A DNA stretch of 64,000 nt from Mesorhizobium xinjiangense. Its GTDB lineage: Bacteria > Pseudomonadota > Alphaproteobacteria > Rhizobiales > Rhizobiaceae. Below are positions 19,355-26,122 of the stretch, one piece after another. Position 1 is the stretch's first letter. The number at the start of each line of letters is the position of its first letter. The notes under the pieces are model-generated. The model searched no databases and was not told the origin of the DNA. It was given only the letters and a program-made list of their open reading frames with translations. The translations under genes were made by a program, and so were the position numbers. Where the stretch lies: the NCBI RefSeq assembly GCF_009749525.1, contig NZ_WOAC01000021.1, forward strand, positions 17,665 to 81,664, given 5' to 3'.

Positions 19355-19380
19355 GTTTTTTTGGCCGGTTGCAATTCCCG

Positions 19381-19959
19381 CTACAATGCCGACTGCCACG
19401 CCCGGATCGCATCGATCGGCCAGATGAGCATGACGACGTTCAAGGTCAGATTATCCCTGATCACAATGGCGGCCACGACTTCGAAGGCAATCGCCAGGGC
19501 GATCGTCATCCAAACGGGAAGCGCGCGCGCCAGCCAGAAGCCGACGAGCATCCACACTATGTCGGCAACCGAGTTGATGACGCTGTCGCCGGCATAGCCG
19601 ACGGCCATCGTGGCCTCGCGGTAGCGGTTGATGATCAAGGGGCTGTTTTCGACGATCTCCCAGGCGGCTTCGACAAGAATGGCGATCGTCGCCCGCCAGC
19701 CGACGGCAAGCCTTGGCGCGGCGGCGGCCAGGGCCCAGTAGAACAGGAAGCCGTGGATGATGTGCGACAGGGAGTACCAGTCGGCCAGATGCTGTGAATT
19801 GTCGGGGGAGTTCACCTCGCCGACCCAGAACTTGATCTCGCCGCAGGTGCAAATCGGCACGCGGCCCATGGTCAGAAGGATGGACGCGGTCAAGGCAATG
19901 ATAAGCGCGCCGACGGCAAGAGGCAGCAATGGTCGCGAGGAAATGGCCAAGAATCGCAT
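19381..19959 (-). CDS. DUF2585 family membrane protein (UPF0314)
   Basis: A 192-aa integral membrane protein of the DUF2585 family, restricted largely to Rhizobiales and of unknown function. Diagnostic segments are MGRVPICTCGEIKFW, QHLADWYSLSHIIHGFLFYWAL, LVEAAWEIVENSPLIINRYR and GDSVINSVADI. Four or five hydrophobic helices are predicted. The open frame runs upstream into repeat copy 3; the true start is the ATG at 19959, preceded by AAGGGA. The repeat begins within about 5 nt of that ribosome-binding site. Confidence 0.9.
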   Translation of the reverse strand: MRFLAISSRPLLPLAVGALIIALTASILLTMGRVPICTCGEIKFWVGEVNSPDNSQHLADWYSLSHIIHGFLFYWALAAAAPRLAVGWRATIAILVEAAWEIVENSPLIINRYREATMAVGYAGDSVINSVADIVWMLVGFWLARALPVWMTIALAIAFEVVAAIVIRDNLTLNVVMLIWPIDAIRAWQSAL

Positions 19960-19971
19960 GGGTGTCCCTTT

Positions 19972-20089
19972 AGCGCGCGTTTGCTTCAAACGGCAACGTT
20001 TGAAGCAAAGATATGCGCGCCAGATCAATAAGCTGGAACATGTGCCTTTCGCTCAAATGATTCCGTTGAGCGAAAGGCACATGTTTTAG
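19972..20089. repeat. Two-palindrome intergenic repeat (RIME-like), copy 3
   Basis: Full copy in the same orientation as copy 2: AGCGCGCG, palindrome A (TTGCTTCAAACG with CGTTTGAAGCAA), linker GATATGCGCGCCAGATCAAT, palindrome B. Here palindrome B is nearly perfect over about 15 bp (GTGCCTTTCGCTCAA with TTGAGCGAAAGGCAC), whereas copies 1, 2 and 4 have one arm changed to GAGCGGGACATG. It separates the DUF2585 gene from the ssb control region. Confidence 0.9.
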
Positions 20090-20193
20090 CGAAAGCTGCG
20101 ACCGTAGCCGGCGCCGTCGTGATTGCAATGCGGGGCGCGGCGCCGGACTGAATACGATCGAAAGCGCTTGCCGACGAAGCGCTGTTGCGATAA

Positions 20194-20208
20194 GAACAAA
20201 AATAGAAC
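20194..20208 (+). promoter_or_regulatory. LexA box upstream of ssb
   Basis: GAACAAAAATAGAAC is a perfect match to GAAC-N7-GAAC, the direct-repeat LexA site of alphaproteobacteria. It lies 117 nt upstream of the ssb start codon and indicates SOS control. Confidence 0.8.
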
Positions 20209-20324
20209 AAAATGATTTGTGGACAGTGCCGCGCATTCGGCCGTAGCGCGACACAGAAGAGTCTCAATCACCGGCAGAGTGTGCGATAGAACGGTAAAAC
20301 TTAGGACGAGCGTGGAGAAGCAAC

Positions 20325-20834
20325 ATGGCGGGCAGCGTCAACAAGGTCATTCTGGTGGGCAATCTGGGCGCTGATCCCGAGATCCGCCGCCTCAATTCGG
20401 GCGATCCGGTCGTCAATCTGCGTGTCGCCACGTCCGAATCGTGGCGCGACCGCAATTCCGGCGAGCGCCAGGAGCGCACCGAATGGCACAGGGTGGTGAT
20501 CTTCAACGACAATCTGGCCAAGGTGGCCGAGCAGTATCTGAAGAAGGGCATGAAGGTCTATATCGAGGGCCAGATCCAGACCCGCAAATGGACCGACCAG
20601 AGCGGGCAGGAGCGGTATTCGACCGAGGTGGTGCTGCAAAAATTCCGTGGCGAGCTGCAGATGCTCGATTCGCGCGGCCAGGGCGGCGGCGAGGGCCAGG
20701 TCGGCTATGACCGCGGCGGCCGCGGCTCGGACTTCGGTTCGTCGGGGCCGAACGACAATTCCGGTGGCGGCAATGACAGGGGCGCGGCCGGCGGCGGGTT
20801 CTCGCGCGACCTCGACGACGAGATTCCGTTCTGA
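20325..20834 (+). CDS. ssb: Single-stranded DNA-binding protein
   Basis: A 169-aa SSB. The N-terminal OB fold (residues about 4-110) begins [20 protein letters not shown] and includes [26 protein letters not shown]; a Gly/Asn-rich disordered linker follows; and the protein ends in the acidic tip DLDDEIPF used to recruit repair and replication partners. It acts as a homotetramer on single-stranded DNA. GGAGAAG precedes the ATG. A perfect LexA box lies upstream, and the gene is near uvrA as in many Rhizobiales. Confidence 0.97.
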   Translation: MAGSVNKVILVGNLGADPEIRRLNSGDPVVNLRVATSESWRDRNSGERQERTEWHRVVIFNDNLAKVAEQYLKKGMKVYIEGQIQTRKWTDQSGQERYSTEVVLQKFRGELQMLDSRGQGGGEGQVGYDRGGRGSDFGSSGPNDNSGGGNDRGAAGGGFSRDLDDEIPF

Positions 20835-20860
20835 TCGCGCTTGCCGCGTGAACGCTGAAT

Positions 20861-21355
20861 ATGTGCCAGCTTTGTGAAACCGGCGAATTGGGTGCGGCCG
20901 GCTTCGGCGTGGTCACCCGCCCGGCCGAGCAATTGGCTGGCATCGCGTGGGCGGGGAGCTTCGCAGATGCGCGGGCCGGGGCGGTTCGTGCTCTTCTCAG
21001 CGGTGTCCAGGCGCGCGTCGGCCAGGGAAACGGCTTGTGGGCGAGCCCCATAATCGCTCTTTCCTGGAACGATCGGCCGGACGGGTTTTGCTCTTTCGTC
21101 GGGATCGCGGCCGAGGAAGCCGATCCGGCGATGGCCTTCGACACGCGCCTTGCCCTGCCGTCCACGACCTGCGCCACCGCCTGGCATGCTGCGGGCGACG
21201 GCGACGTGGTGAGACATTACGGCCGCATGATCGAGTGGATCGCATCGCTCGGCCACACGCGCGACACCGGATCCTATCATCACCGCGAGGAATATCCGCG
21301 CGACGCCGATTTCGACGCCGCCCCGGAACTGCGGCTGATGATCCCGATCGATTGA
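20861..21355 (+). CDS. GyrI-like / AraC effector-binding domain protein
   Basis: A 164-aa stand-alone protein resembling the GyrI-like small-molecule-binding (SOUL/BacR) fold found in SbmC and in AraC-type regulators. Supporting segments are FGVVTRPAEQLAGIAWAGSF, PIIALSWNDRPDGFCSFVGIAAEE and the C-terminal HREEYPRDADFDAAPELRLMIPI, typical of that fold. No DNA-binding domain is attached. Relatives bind drugs or inhibit gyrase; which applies here is unknown. It starts 26 nt after ssb and may share its transcript. Confidence 0.7.
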   Translation: MCQLCETGELGAAGFGVVTRPAEQLAGIAWAGSFADARAGAVRALLSGVQARVGQGNGLWASPIIALSWNDRPDGFCSFVGIAAEEADPAMAFDTRLALPSTTCATAWHAAGDGDVVRHYGRMIEWIASLGHTRDTGSYHHREEYPRDADFDAAPELRLMIPID

Positions 21356-21492
21356 GGCGAGGCGGCCGCCTCAGCGATGATCGCGGTGATCTGGATGCGC
21401 GGCATTGCACCGGCGCATATTGGGTTATGAGAGGGTGATTGGCACGGCCGTTGCTTGGACTGAGGCACGTGCAACCGACAGGAGGTCACACC

Positions 21493-22413
21493 ATGCGGAT
21501 CCGTTTCACGATTCTTTGCCTTGCCATTGGGCTGGGCCTGATTTCCGGGCTCGCGGCGCGTGCCGCCGAAGTGCTCGACGACACGCCGAGGATCGCCGTC
21601 GTTTCGGCCTTCGAGCCGGAATGGATCGCGCTGCAGGAGGATCTTTCCGACCGCCAGGAACATACGATCAACGGGCGCACCTATCTGACCGGCACGCTTG
21701 CCGGAAAGGACGTGGTGATGTTTCTGAGCGGTGTGAGCATGGTCAATGCGGCAATGACGACGCAGTCCGCGCTTGACCAGTTCGTCATCACCTCTGTCGT
21801 CTTTTCGGGCATTGCCGGCGGCGTCGATCCGGCATTCAACATCGGCGACGTGCTGATCGCCGAAAAGTGGGGCCAGTATCTGGAGGCGATCTTCGCCCGC
21901 GAGACGGATGAAGGCTTCGCCATCCCGCCCTTCTTCGGCAAACCGGAGTTTCCCGGCTTCGGCATGATCGTGCCGCGATCGGTCGGCGTGACGCAAAAGG
22001 GCGGCGAAGGACTGGAGAAACGCTTCTGGTTTCCGAGCGACCCGGACCTTCTCAATGCGGCGCGCAAGGTTGCTGCAAGCCTCGACCTGCGCGACTGCGC
22101 CGAAGAGAATAAGTGCCTGTCCACCCCGCCGAAGATCGTCGTCGGCGGCAACGGCGTTTCCGGCCAGGCTTTCGTCGACAATGCTGCGTTCCGCGAATAT
22201 GCGCATGACACTTTTGGGGCCAGGCTGCTCGACATGGAAAGCGCGGCCGTCGCCCATGTGACCTATACCAATGACGTGCCGTTTCTCGCCGTGCGCAGCC
22301 TCTCCGACCTTGCCGGCGGCGGTGAGGGCGCCAACGAGATGGCAACCTTCATGGCGCTCGCCTCGGTCAATTCCGCCGCCGTCGTAAAGGCCATCCTGGC
22401 TGAGATGCCGTAG
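21493..22413 (+). CDS. Exported nucleosidase/phosphorylase-like protein (PNP_UDP_1 superfamily)
   Basis: A 307-aa protein with a clear signal peptide (RIRFTILCLAIGLGLISGLAARAAE, cleavage near residue 25) and a mature domain resembling 5'-methylthioadenosine/S-adenosylhomocysteine nucleosidase. Family-like parts are IAVVSAFEPEW, VVFSGIAGGVDPAFNIGDVLIAEKWGQY, and LLDMESAAVAHVTYTNDVPFLAVRSLSD, the last carrying the ribose-contacting MES and catalytic Asp. Cytosolic MTA/SAH nucleosidases are about 230 aa; this one is longer and exported, so it probably salvages nucleosides in the periplasm. AGGAGGT precedes ATG 21493. Confidence 0.82.
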   Translation: MRIRFTILCLAIGLGLISGLAARAAEVLDDTPRIAVVSAFEPEWIALQEDLSDRQEHTINGRTYLTGTLAGKDVVMFLSGVSMVNAAMTTQSALDQFVITSVVFSGIAGGVDPAFNIGDVLIAEKWGQYLEAIFARETDEGFAIPPFFGKPEFPGFGMIVPRSVGVTQKGGEGLEKRFWFPSDPDLLNAARKVAASLDLRDCAEENKCLSTPPKIVVGGNGVSGQAFVDNAAFREYAHDTFGARLLDMESAAVAHVTYTNDVPFLAVRSLSDLAGGGEGANEMATFMALASVNSAAVVKAILAEMP

Positions 22414-22508
22414 TCGCCGCGAGGCCCCGCCGCGATCTTGCGCGCCGCCACATGCCTGCCCGCTTTTGCGGCAAGAAATGGCTTCTTCGGGCAAAGGAGG
22501 CGGCGCGC

Positions 22509-22880
22509 ATGATCCGAGGAACGATAGGCTCGCTCGCACTGGCGCTTTGTGCGGTTGCCGCGGCGGCGGCCGGCGAAGCCGATGTCGTGGCGGTGGAGGT
22601 GACGCCGGAGCCAGGCGGAACCTTTCGTTTCGATGTGACGGTGCGCCATTCCGACGAGGGGTGGGATCACTATGCCGACCGCTGGGATCTCGTCGGCGCG
22701 GACGGCGCTGTCTACGGTGAACGCGTGCTGCTGCATCCGCATGTCGATGAGCAGCCGTTCACGCGCAGCCAGGGCGGCATCGAGATTCCCGACGGCGTCG
22801 ACACGGTGACGGTTCGCGCGCATGACAAGGTGCACGGCCTCGGCGGCAAGGAACTGGACGTCGCGCTGCCGGAGCGATGA
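22509..22880 (+). CDS. Small exported protein of unknown function
   Basis: A 123-aa protein with a signal peptide (IRGTIGSLALALCAVAAAAAG) and a beta-rich mature part: ADVVAVEVTPEPGGTFRFDVTVRHSDEGWDHYADRWDLV and a HPHVDEQPFTRS segment with two His that could hold a metal. No family was recognised with confidence. AAAGGAGG stands 9 nt before the ATG at 22509, which rules out the longer upstream start. It follows the exported nucleosidase by 95 nt in the same direction. Confidence 0.72.
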   Translation: MIRGTIGSLALALCAVAAAAAGEADVVAVEVTPEPGGTFRFDVTVRHSDEGWDHYADRWDLVGADGAVYGERVLLHPHVDEQPFTRSQGGIEIPDGVDTVTVRAHDKVHGLGGKELDVALPER

Positions 22881-22938
22881 AGGGCCGACGACGGGCCAAC
22901 TTGTGGATGGTGAAATCCCGCGGGCGGGATGGTCGAAT

Positions 22939-23349
22939 TCACAGGCGCTGCAAGTCGCGCAGCGCGCGCTCGTAGATCGGTGAATTGCCGGCCAGCCAGT
23001 CGATGGCATTCGGCCAGTTGGCCTTGTCGTGCATGTCCGTTCGCAGGCGGCTGACGAGCAGGAATTGATCGCCGAGCCTGATATCGGGCTGGCCCAGGGC
23101 CGCGGCCAGTAAATCGTGATGCGGAAACAGAAACTCTCTGATGTGGCCCGTCCTGGTGCCGCGATCGCCGCGCACGAACAGGCCCACGGCGTTCGCCGAG
23201 ATGTAATGCGCAAGGATCAGCGGGCGGTTGCCCACGGCCAGCCATCGGGTCGATTCGCTGCCCCGCTCCATGCGCGCCGCCAGCGCCGGCTGCTCGCTGG
23301 CAAATTGGGCCCAGAAGGCGCGGCGATGCCGGTTGAGATCGGAGACCAT
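22939..23349 (-). CDS. Hypothetical protein, possibly DUF4268-like
   Basis: A 136-aa soluble protein beginning SDLNRHRRAFWAQFASEQPALAARM. The FW-containing start, the central ISANAVGLFVRGDRGTRTGHIREFLFPHHDLLAAAL and the aromatic NWPNAIDWLAG recall DUF4268-type domains, but the match is a weak recollection. No membrane helix or signal peptide. It is convergent with the upstream small exported protein and 10 nt downstream of where marC would start if read in reverse order; its ATG lies just below the marC stop. Confidence 0.55.
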   Translation of the reverse strand: MVSDLNRHRRAFWAQFASEQPALAARMERGSESTRWLAVGNRPLILAHYISANAVGLFVRGDRGTRTGHIREFLFPHHDLLAAALGQPDIRLGDQFLLVSRLRTDMHDKANWPNAIDWLAGNSPIYERALRDLQRL

Positions 23350-23359
23350 TGTGCGGCCT

Positions 23360-23992
23360 TTATGCGGCGGCCATCAGCGCCTTGATGCCGTCGGCCACGA
23401 ACTGCACGGCAAGCGCGGCCAGGATGACGCCCAGCAGACGGGTCAGGATAGACCGGCCGGTCTGGCCGAGGAACTTGTCGAGGCGTTCGGCAAGCAGAAA
23501 GACCAGATAGGTTGTCGTGGTGGCGGCGAGAATGACCGCGACCAGCGTCGCCTGGCCGGCCGGTCCCGCGAACGAGCCCGACAGCAGCACCGTCGCCGAT
23601 ATGGCGCCCGGACCGGCAATAAGAGGGATGGCCAGCGGGAAGACGGCGATGTTGTGGATGTGGTCCCTGGTTATCGCCGCATCGGCGCTGCGTTCCTTGC
23701 GCTCCTGGCGCCGCTCGAAGACCATCTCGAAGGCGATGAAGAAGAGCAGAAGCCCGCCGGCGACCCGGAAGGCGGGCAGGGTGATGCCGAAAACGGCCAG
23801 GATCGCCGCGCCGGCGAGCGCGAACAGCGCAATCACGCCGAAGCTGATGATGCAGGCGCGCATGCCGGTCTGCCGGCGCTCCGCGCGGTTCATGCCGCGC
23901 GTCAACGCCAGGAAGACGGGCGCCAGGCCAGGCGGATCGATGGTCACCAGTATGGTCACGAAGGCGTTGAAGACCGCGTCGAAACTCGGCAT
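23360..23992 (-). CDS. MarC family integral membrane protein
   Basis: A 210-aa inner-membrane protein with about six helices, of the MarC family (UPF0056; not involved in multiple antibiotic resistance despite the name; function unknown). The N-terminal FVTILVTIDPPGLAPVFLALT, the AFRVAGGLLLFFIAFEM helix and PLAIPLIAGPGAISATVLL are typical. ATG 23992 begins PSFDAVFNAF in line with family length. The hypothetical gene follows by 10 nt on the same strand. Confidence 0.88.
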   Translation of the reverse strand: MPSFDAVFNAFVTILVTIDPPGLAPVFLALTRGMNRAERRQTGMRACIISFGVIALFALAGAAILAVFGITLPAFRVAGGLLLFFIAFEMVFERRQERKERSADAAITRDHIHNIAVFPLAIPLIAGPGAISATVLLSGSFAGPAGQATLVAVILAATTTTYLVFLLAERLDKFLGQTGRSILTRLLGVILAALAVQFVADGIKALMAAA

Positions 23993-24056
23993 GGCTGTCC
24001 CCTTGTCACGGCCGCAGTCTTACAGCCGCGCCGGGGATGTGGCCAGCCGACATTCC

Positions 24057-24437
24057 TCAATCCGCTGCCTTGTGAAAGTAGGCTTCCAGCCGGTAGCCGT
24101 CGGGGTCGATCACGAAGGCGGCGTAATAGTTTTCTCCATAGTCGGCCCGCAGACCCGGCGCGCCGTTGCTGGTTCCGCCCGCCGCCAGGGCCGCGGCATG
24201 GAAGCTGTCGACGCCGGCGCGATCCGGGGCGGCGAAGCAAAAATGCAGCCCCGAGGCCAGATCCGGTTTCACCGGCCGTGCCGACTGCAAGACCCAAAGG
24301 CCGATGGAATCCGACCCGTATCCCAGCGAAGATGCGTCCTCGTAGAGCATGCGATGCCCGAGTGCTGGCATGGCGACATCGTAAAAGGCCTTAGCCCGGG
24401 AGAGGTCGGCGACCCCAATGGAGACGTGGTCAAGCAT
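24057..24437 (-). CDS. VOC (glyoxalase/bleomycin-resistance) family protein
   Basis: A 126-aa VOC-superfamily protein, a metal-dependent beta-alpha-beta-beta-beta fold. The first module reads MLDHVSIGVADLSRAKAFYD with the metal-ligand His at position 4; the second has GLHFCFAAPDRAGVDSFHAAAL and ends AFVIDPDGYRLEAY with the acidic ligand. The reaction is not predictable within the superfamily. AAAGGAAGG precedes ATG 24437. Its start overlaps the stop of the upstream DUF1579-like gene, so the two are co-translated. Confidence 0.85.
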   Translation of the reverse strand: MLDHVSIGVADLSRAKAFYDVAMPALGHRMLYEDASSLGYGSDSIGLWVLQSARPVKPDLASGLHFCFAAPDRAGVDSFHAAALAAGGTSNGAPGLRADYGENYYAAFVIDPDGYRLEAYFHKAAD

Positions 24438-24999
24438 GCTTGCGTCCTTCCTTTGTTGTGGATGCTGAAAGACCGGCCCGGCGGACGAAGAATTCGACCG
24501 TCTTCGACCATTCGCCGCCGGGCGCGTGTTCGCCGATCCAGTGAAACGAGTGATCGGTGATTTCGGTGAAGCTCCAGCGGTTGGCCACGCCCTTGCCGTC
24601 CGTGCCTTCCTGCACGATGTCCCGGCCGGCGGCGCGTCCGATCTGGGTTGAATAGAACTGTCGCACAGGGTCGGCCCAGATGATGTGCCAGGCGTCGAGC
24701 GCTGGATCGAAGACGCGCAAGGTGGTGCCGAACATGTAGCTTTGCGCCGTATCGTCCGGTTGTCCTGGCCGGTACCCGGGAATACGCCAGATGTCCTGGA
24801 TCGCGCGTCCTTGGAGCACCCATCCGAAATGGATGCTTCCGGTCGCCTCGCGGGTCGAGCCATCGGTGTCGTAGGCCAGGACGTCCATGGTCCAGTCGCC
24901 GATGAAGCGGCCGTACAGCGCGAGCTTTTCAGCCAGATCCGGTGCGGGGCCGGCATAGTGGAGCATGGACGGAAATGCGGATTGGTCGCCTTGTGTCAT
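24430..24999 (-). CDS. DUF1579-like (lipocalin-type) hypothetical protein
   Basis: A 189-aa soluble beta-rich protein. The GRFIGDWTMDVLAYDTDGSTREATGSIHFGWVLQGRAIQD segment and DAWHIIWADPVRQFYSTQ resemble DUF1579-type calycin/lipocalin proteins; function unknown. ATG 24999 is favoured over the Met four codons upstream because GGAGG lies 5 nt before it. The 3' end overlaps the VOC gene by 8 nt. It is divergent from the AraC-type regulator, which may control it. Confidence 0.68.
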   Translation of the reverse strand: MTQGDQSAFPSMLHYAGPAPDLAEKLALYGRFIGDWTMDVLAYDTDGSTREATGSIHFGWVLQGRAIQDIWRIPGYRPGQPDDTAQSYMFGTTLRVFDPALDAWHIIWADPVRQFYSTQIGRAAGRDIVQEGTDGKGVANRWSFTEITDHSFHWIGEHAPGGEWSKTVEFFVRRAGLSASTTKEGRKHA

Positions 25000-25084
25000 A
25001 TGCGCCTCCAACAGGTGTCAGGAGAGCGCATGGCTAGCGCGCCGGGCGCTGTCGGCGCTTGGGAAATATTGCTATTTTGACGCC

Positions 25085-25954
25085 ATGACCGTGACCTCCG
25101 GCTTGTTGACGGACGGCTGCGGCTGGCGGGTAAGCGAAATCGTCTGCACTGCCGGCCCCGGTGACCGTCCCTACGAGGAATTCCACGATGCGACCTGCGT
25201 TGCGCTGGTGACGGCGGGCACGTTCGGATACGCCTGTTCCCAGGGTCAAGCGTTTATGTCCTCCGGGTCGCTGCTGCTCGGCAATTCCGGCACTTGTTAC
25301 GAATGCGGTCACGAACACGCACCGGGAGATCGATGCATTTCCTTTCACTTCGACGACGACTTCATCGCGGCACTGGGCGAGGGCATCAGCCCCGCTGCGC
25401 GCAAGGAGCGCTTTCGTCTCTCTCGCGTGCCGGCGGTTGCAGAGACGATAAGGCTGGCGGCCGACATCGAAGTTTGCTGTGCCGAAGGCGACGCGCGAGC
25501 GATAGGCGAGACGGCACTGCGCCTCGCCGGTGCCGCATTCTTGCTGGATGCTGGGTGCCATCGTCCCGCCGCTCCAAAGTCCGGTGAGGAGCGGCGCATC
25601 GGGCGTGCCATCCGCCGGATCGAGGCCGACAGCGACAGTCCGCTCGGCCTTGCCGAACTGGCCGACGAAGCCTGCCTCAGCCCCTATCATTTCTTGCGCG
25701 TGTTTCGAGCCGTTACCGGTTCGACGCCCTATCAATACCTCTTGAGAACGCGGCTGCAACGCGCGGCGGTACGACTGCGGACAAGCGAGGAACCTGTGTC
25801 GTCGGTGGCATTCGCGGCCGGCTTCAACGACCTTTCGACCTTCAACAGGCGGTTTCGCAATATCATGGGCGAGAGCCCAGGGGCCTGGCGTGCGGGGCGC
25901 GGGTGCAACGCGGCAGAGAATCGATCTTCACCCACGCTGGCCCGGCGAACGTGA
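25085..25954 (+). CDS. AraC-family transcriptional regulator
   Basis: A 289-aa regulator. The N-terminal sensor half includes several Cys (CSQGQAF, GTCYECGHEHAPGDRC), a possible metal or redox site. The C-terminal half (about residues 180-280) is a double helix-turn-helix with LGLAELADEACLSPYHFLRVFRAVTG and VSSVAFAAGFNDLSTFNRRFR, the AraC signature. ATG 25085 has no Shine-Dalgarno and may be leaderless; longer in-frame starts overlap the divergent gene. Divergence from the DUF1579-like/VOC pair suggests they are its targets. Confidence 0.87.
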   Translation: MTVTSGLLTDGCGWRVSEIVCTAGPGDRPYEEFHDATCVALVTAGTFGYACSQGQAFMSSGSLLLGNSGTCYECGHEHAPGDRCISFHFDDDFIAALGEGISPAARKERFRLSRVPAVAETIRLAADIEVCCAEGDARAIGETALRLAGAAFLLDAGCHRPAAPKSGEERRIGRAIRRIEADSDSPLGLAELADEACLSPYHFLRVFRAVTGSTPYQYLLRTRLQRAAVRLRTSEEPVSSVAFAAGFNDLSTFNRRFRNIMGESPGAWRAGRGCNAAENRSSPTLARRT

Positions 25955-26122
25955 CATTCGTGCGTCAAACATTCGATCATCGCCGCGACATTTTCGTTGG
26001 TTCTCATATCTGTTTGATTCCGTGAGGGAAAATGGTCATGAAAAGATGCCTTGCGGATTGGAGAATTGCGCAGGCTTCCTATATAAGGAGCGCAGTGATT
26101 CCTTAGGCGATCGTGATCAAAT

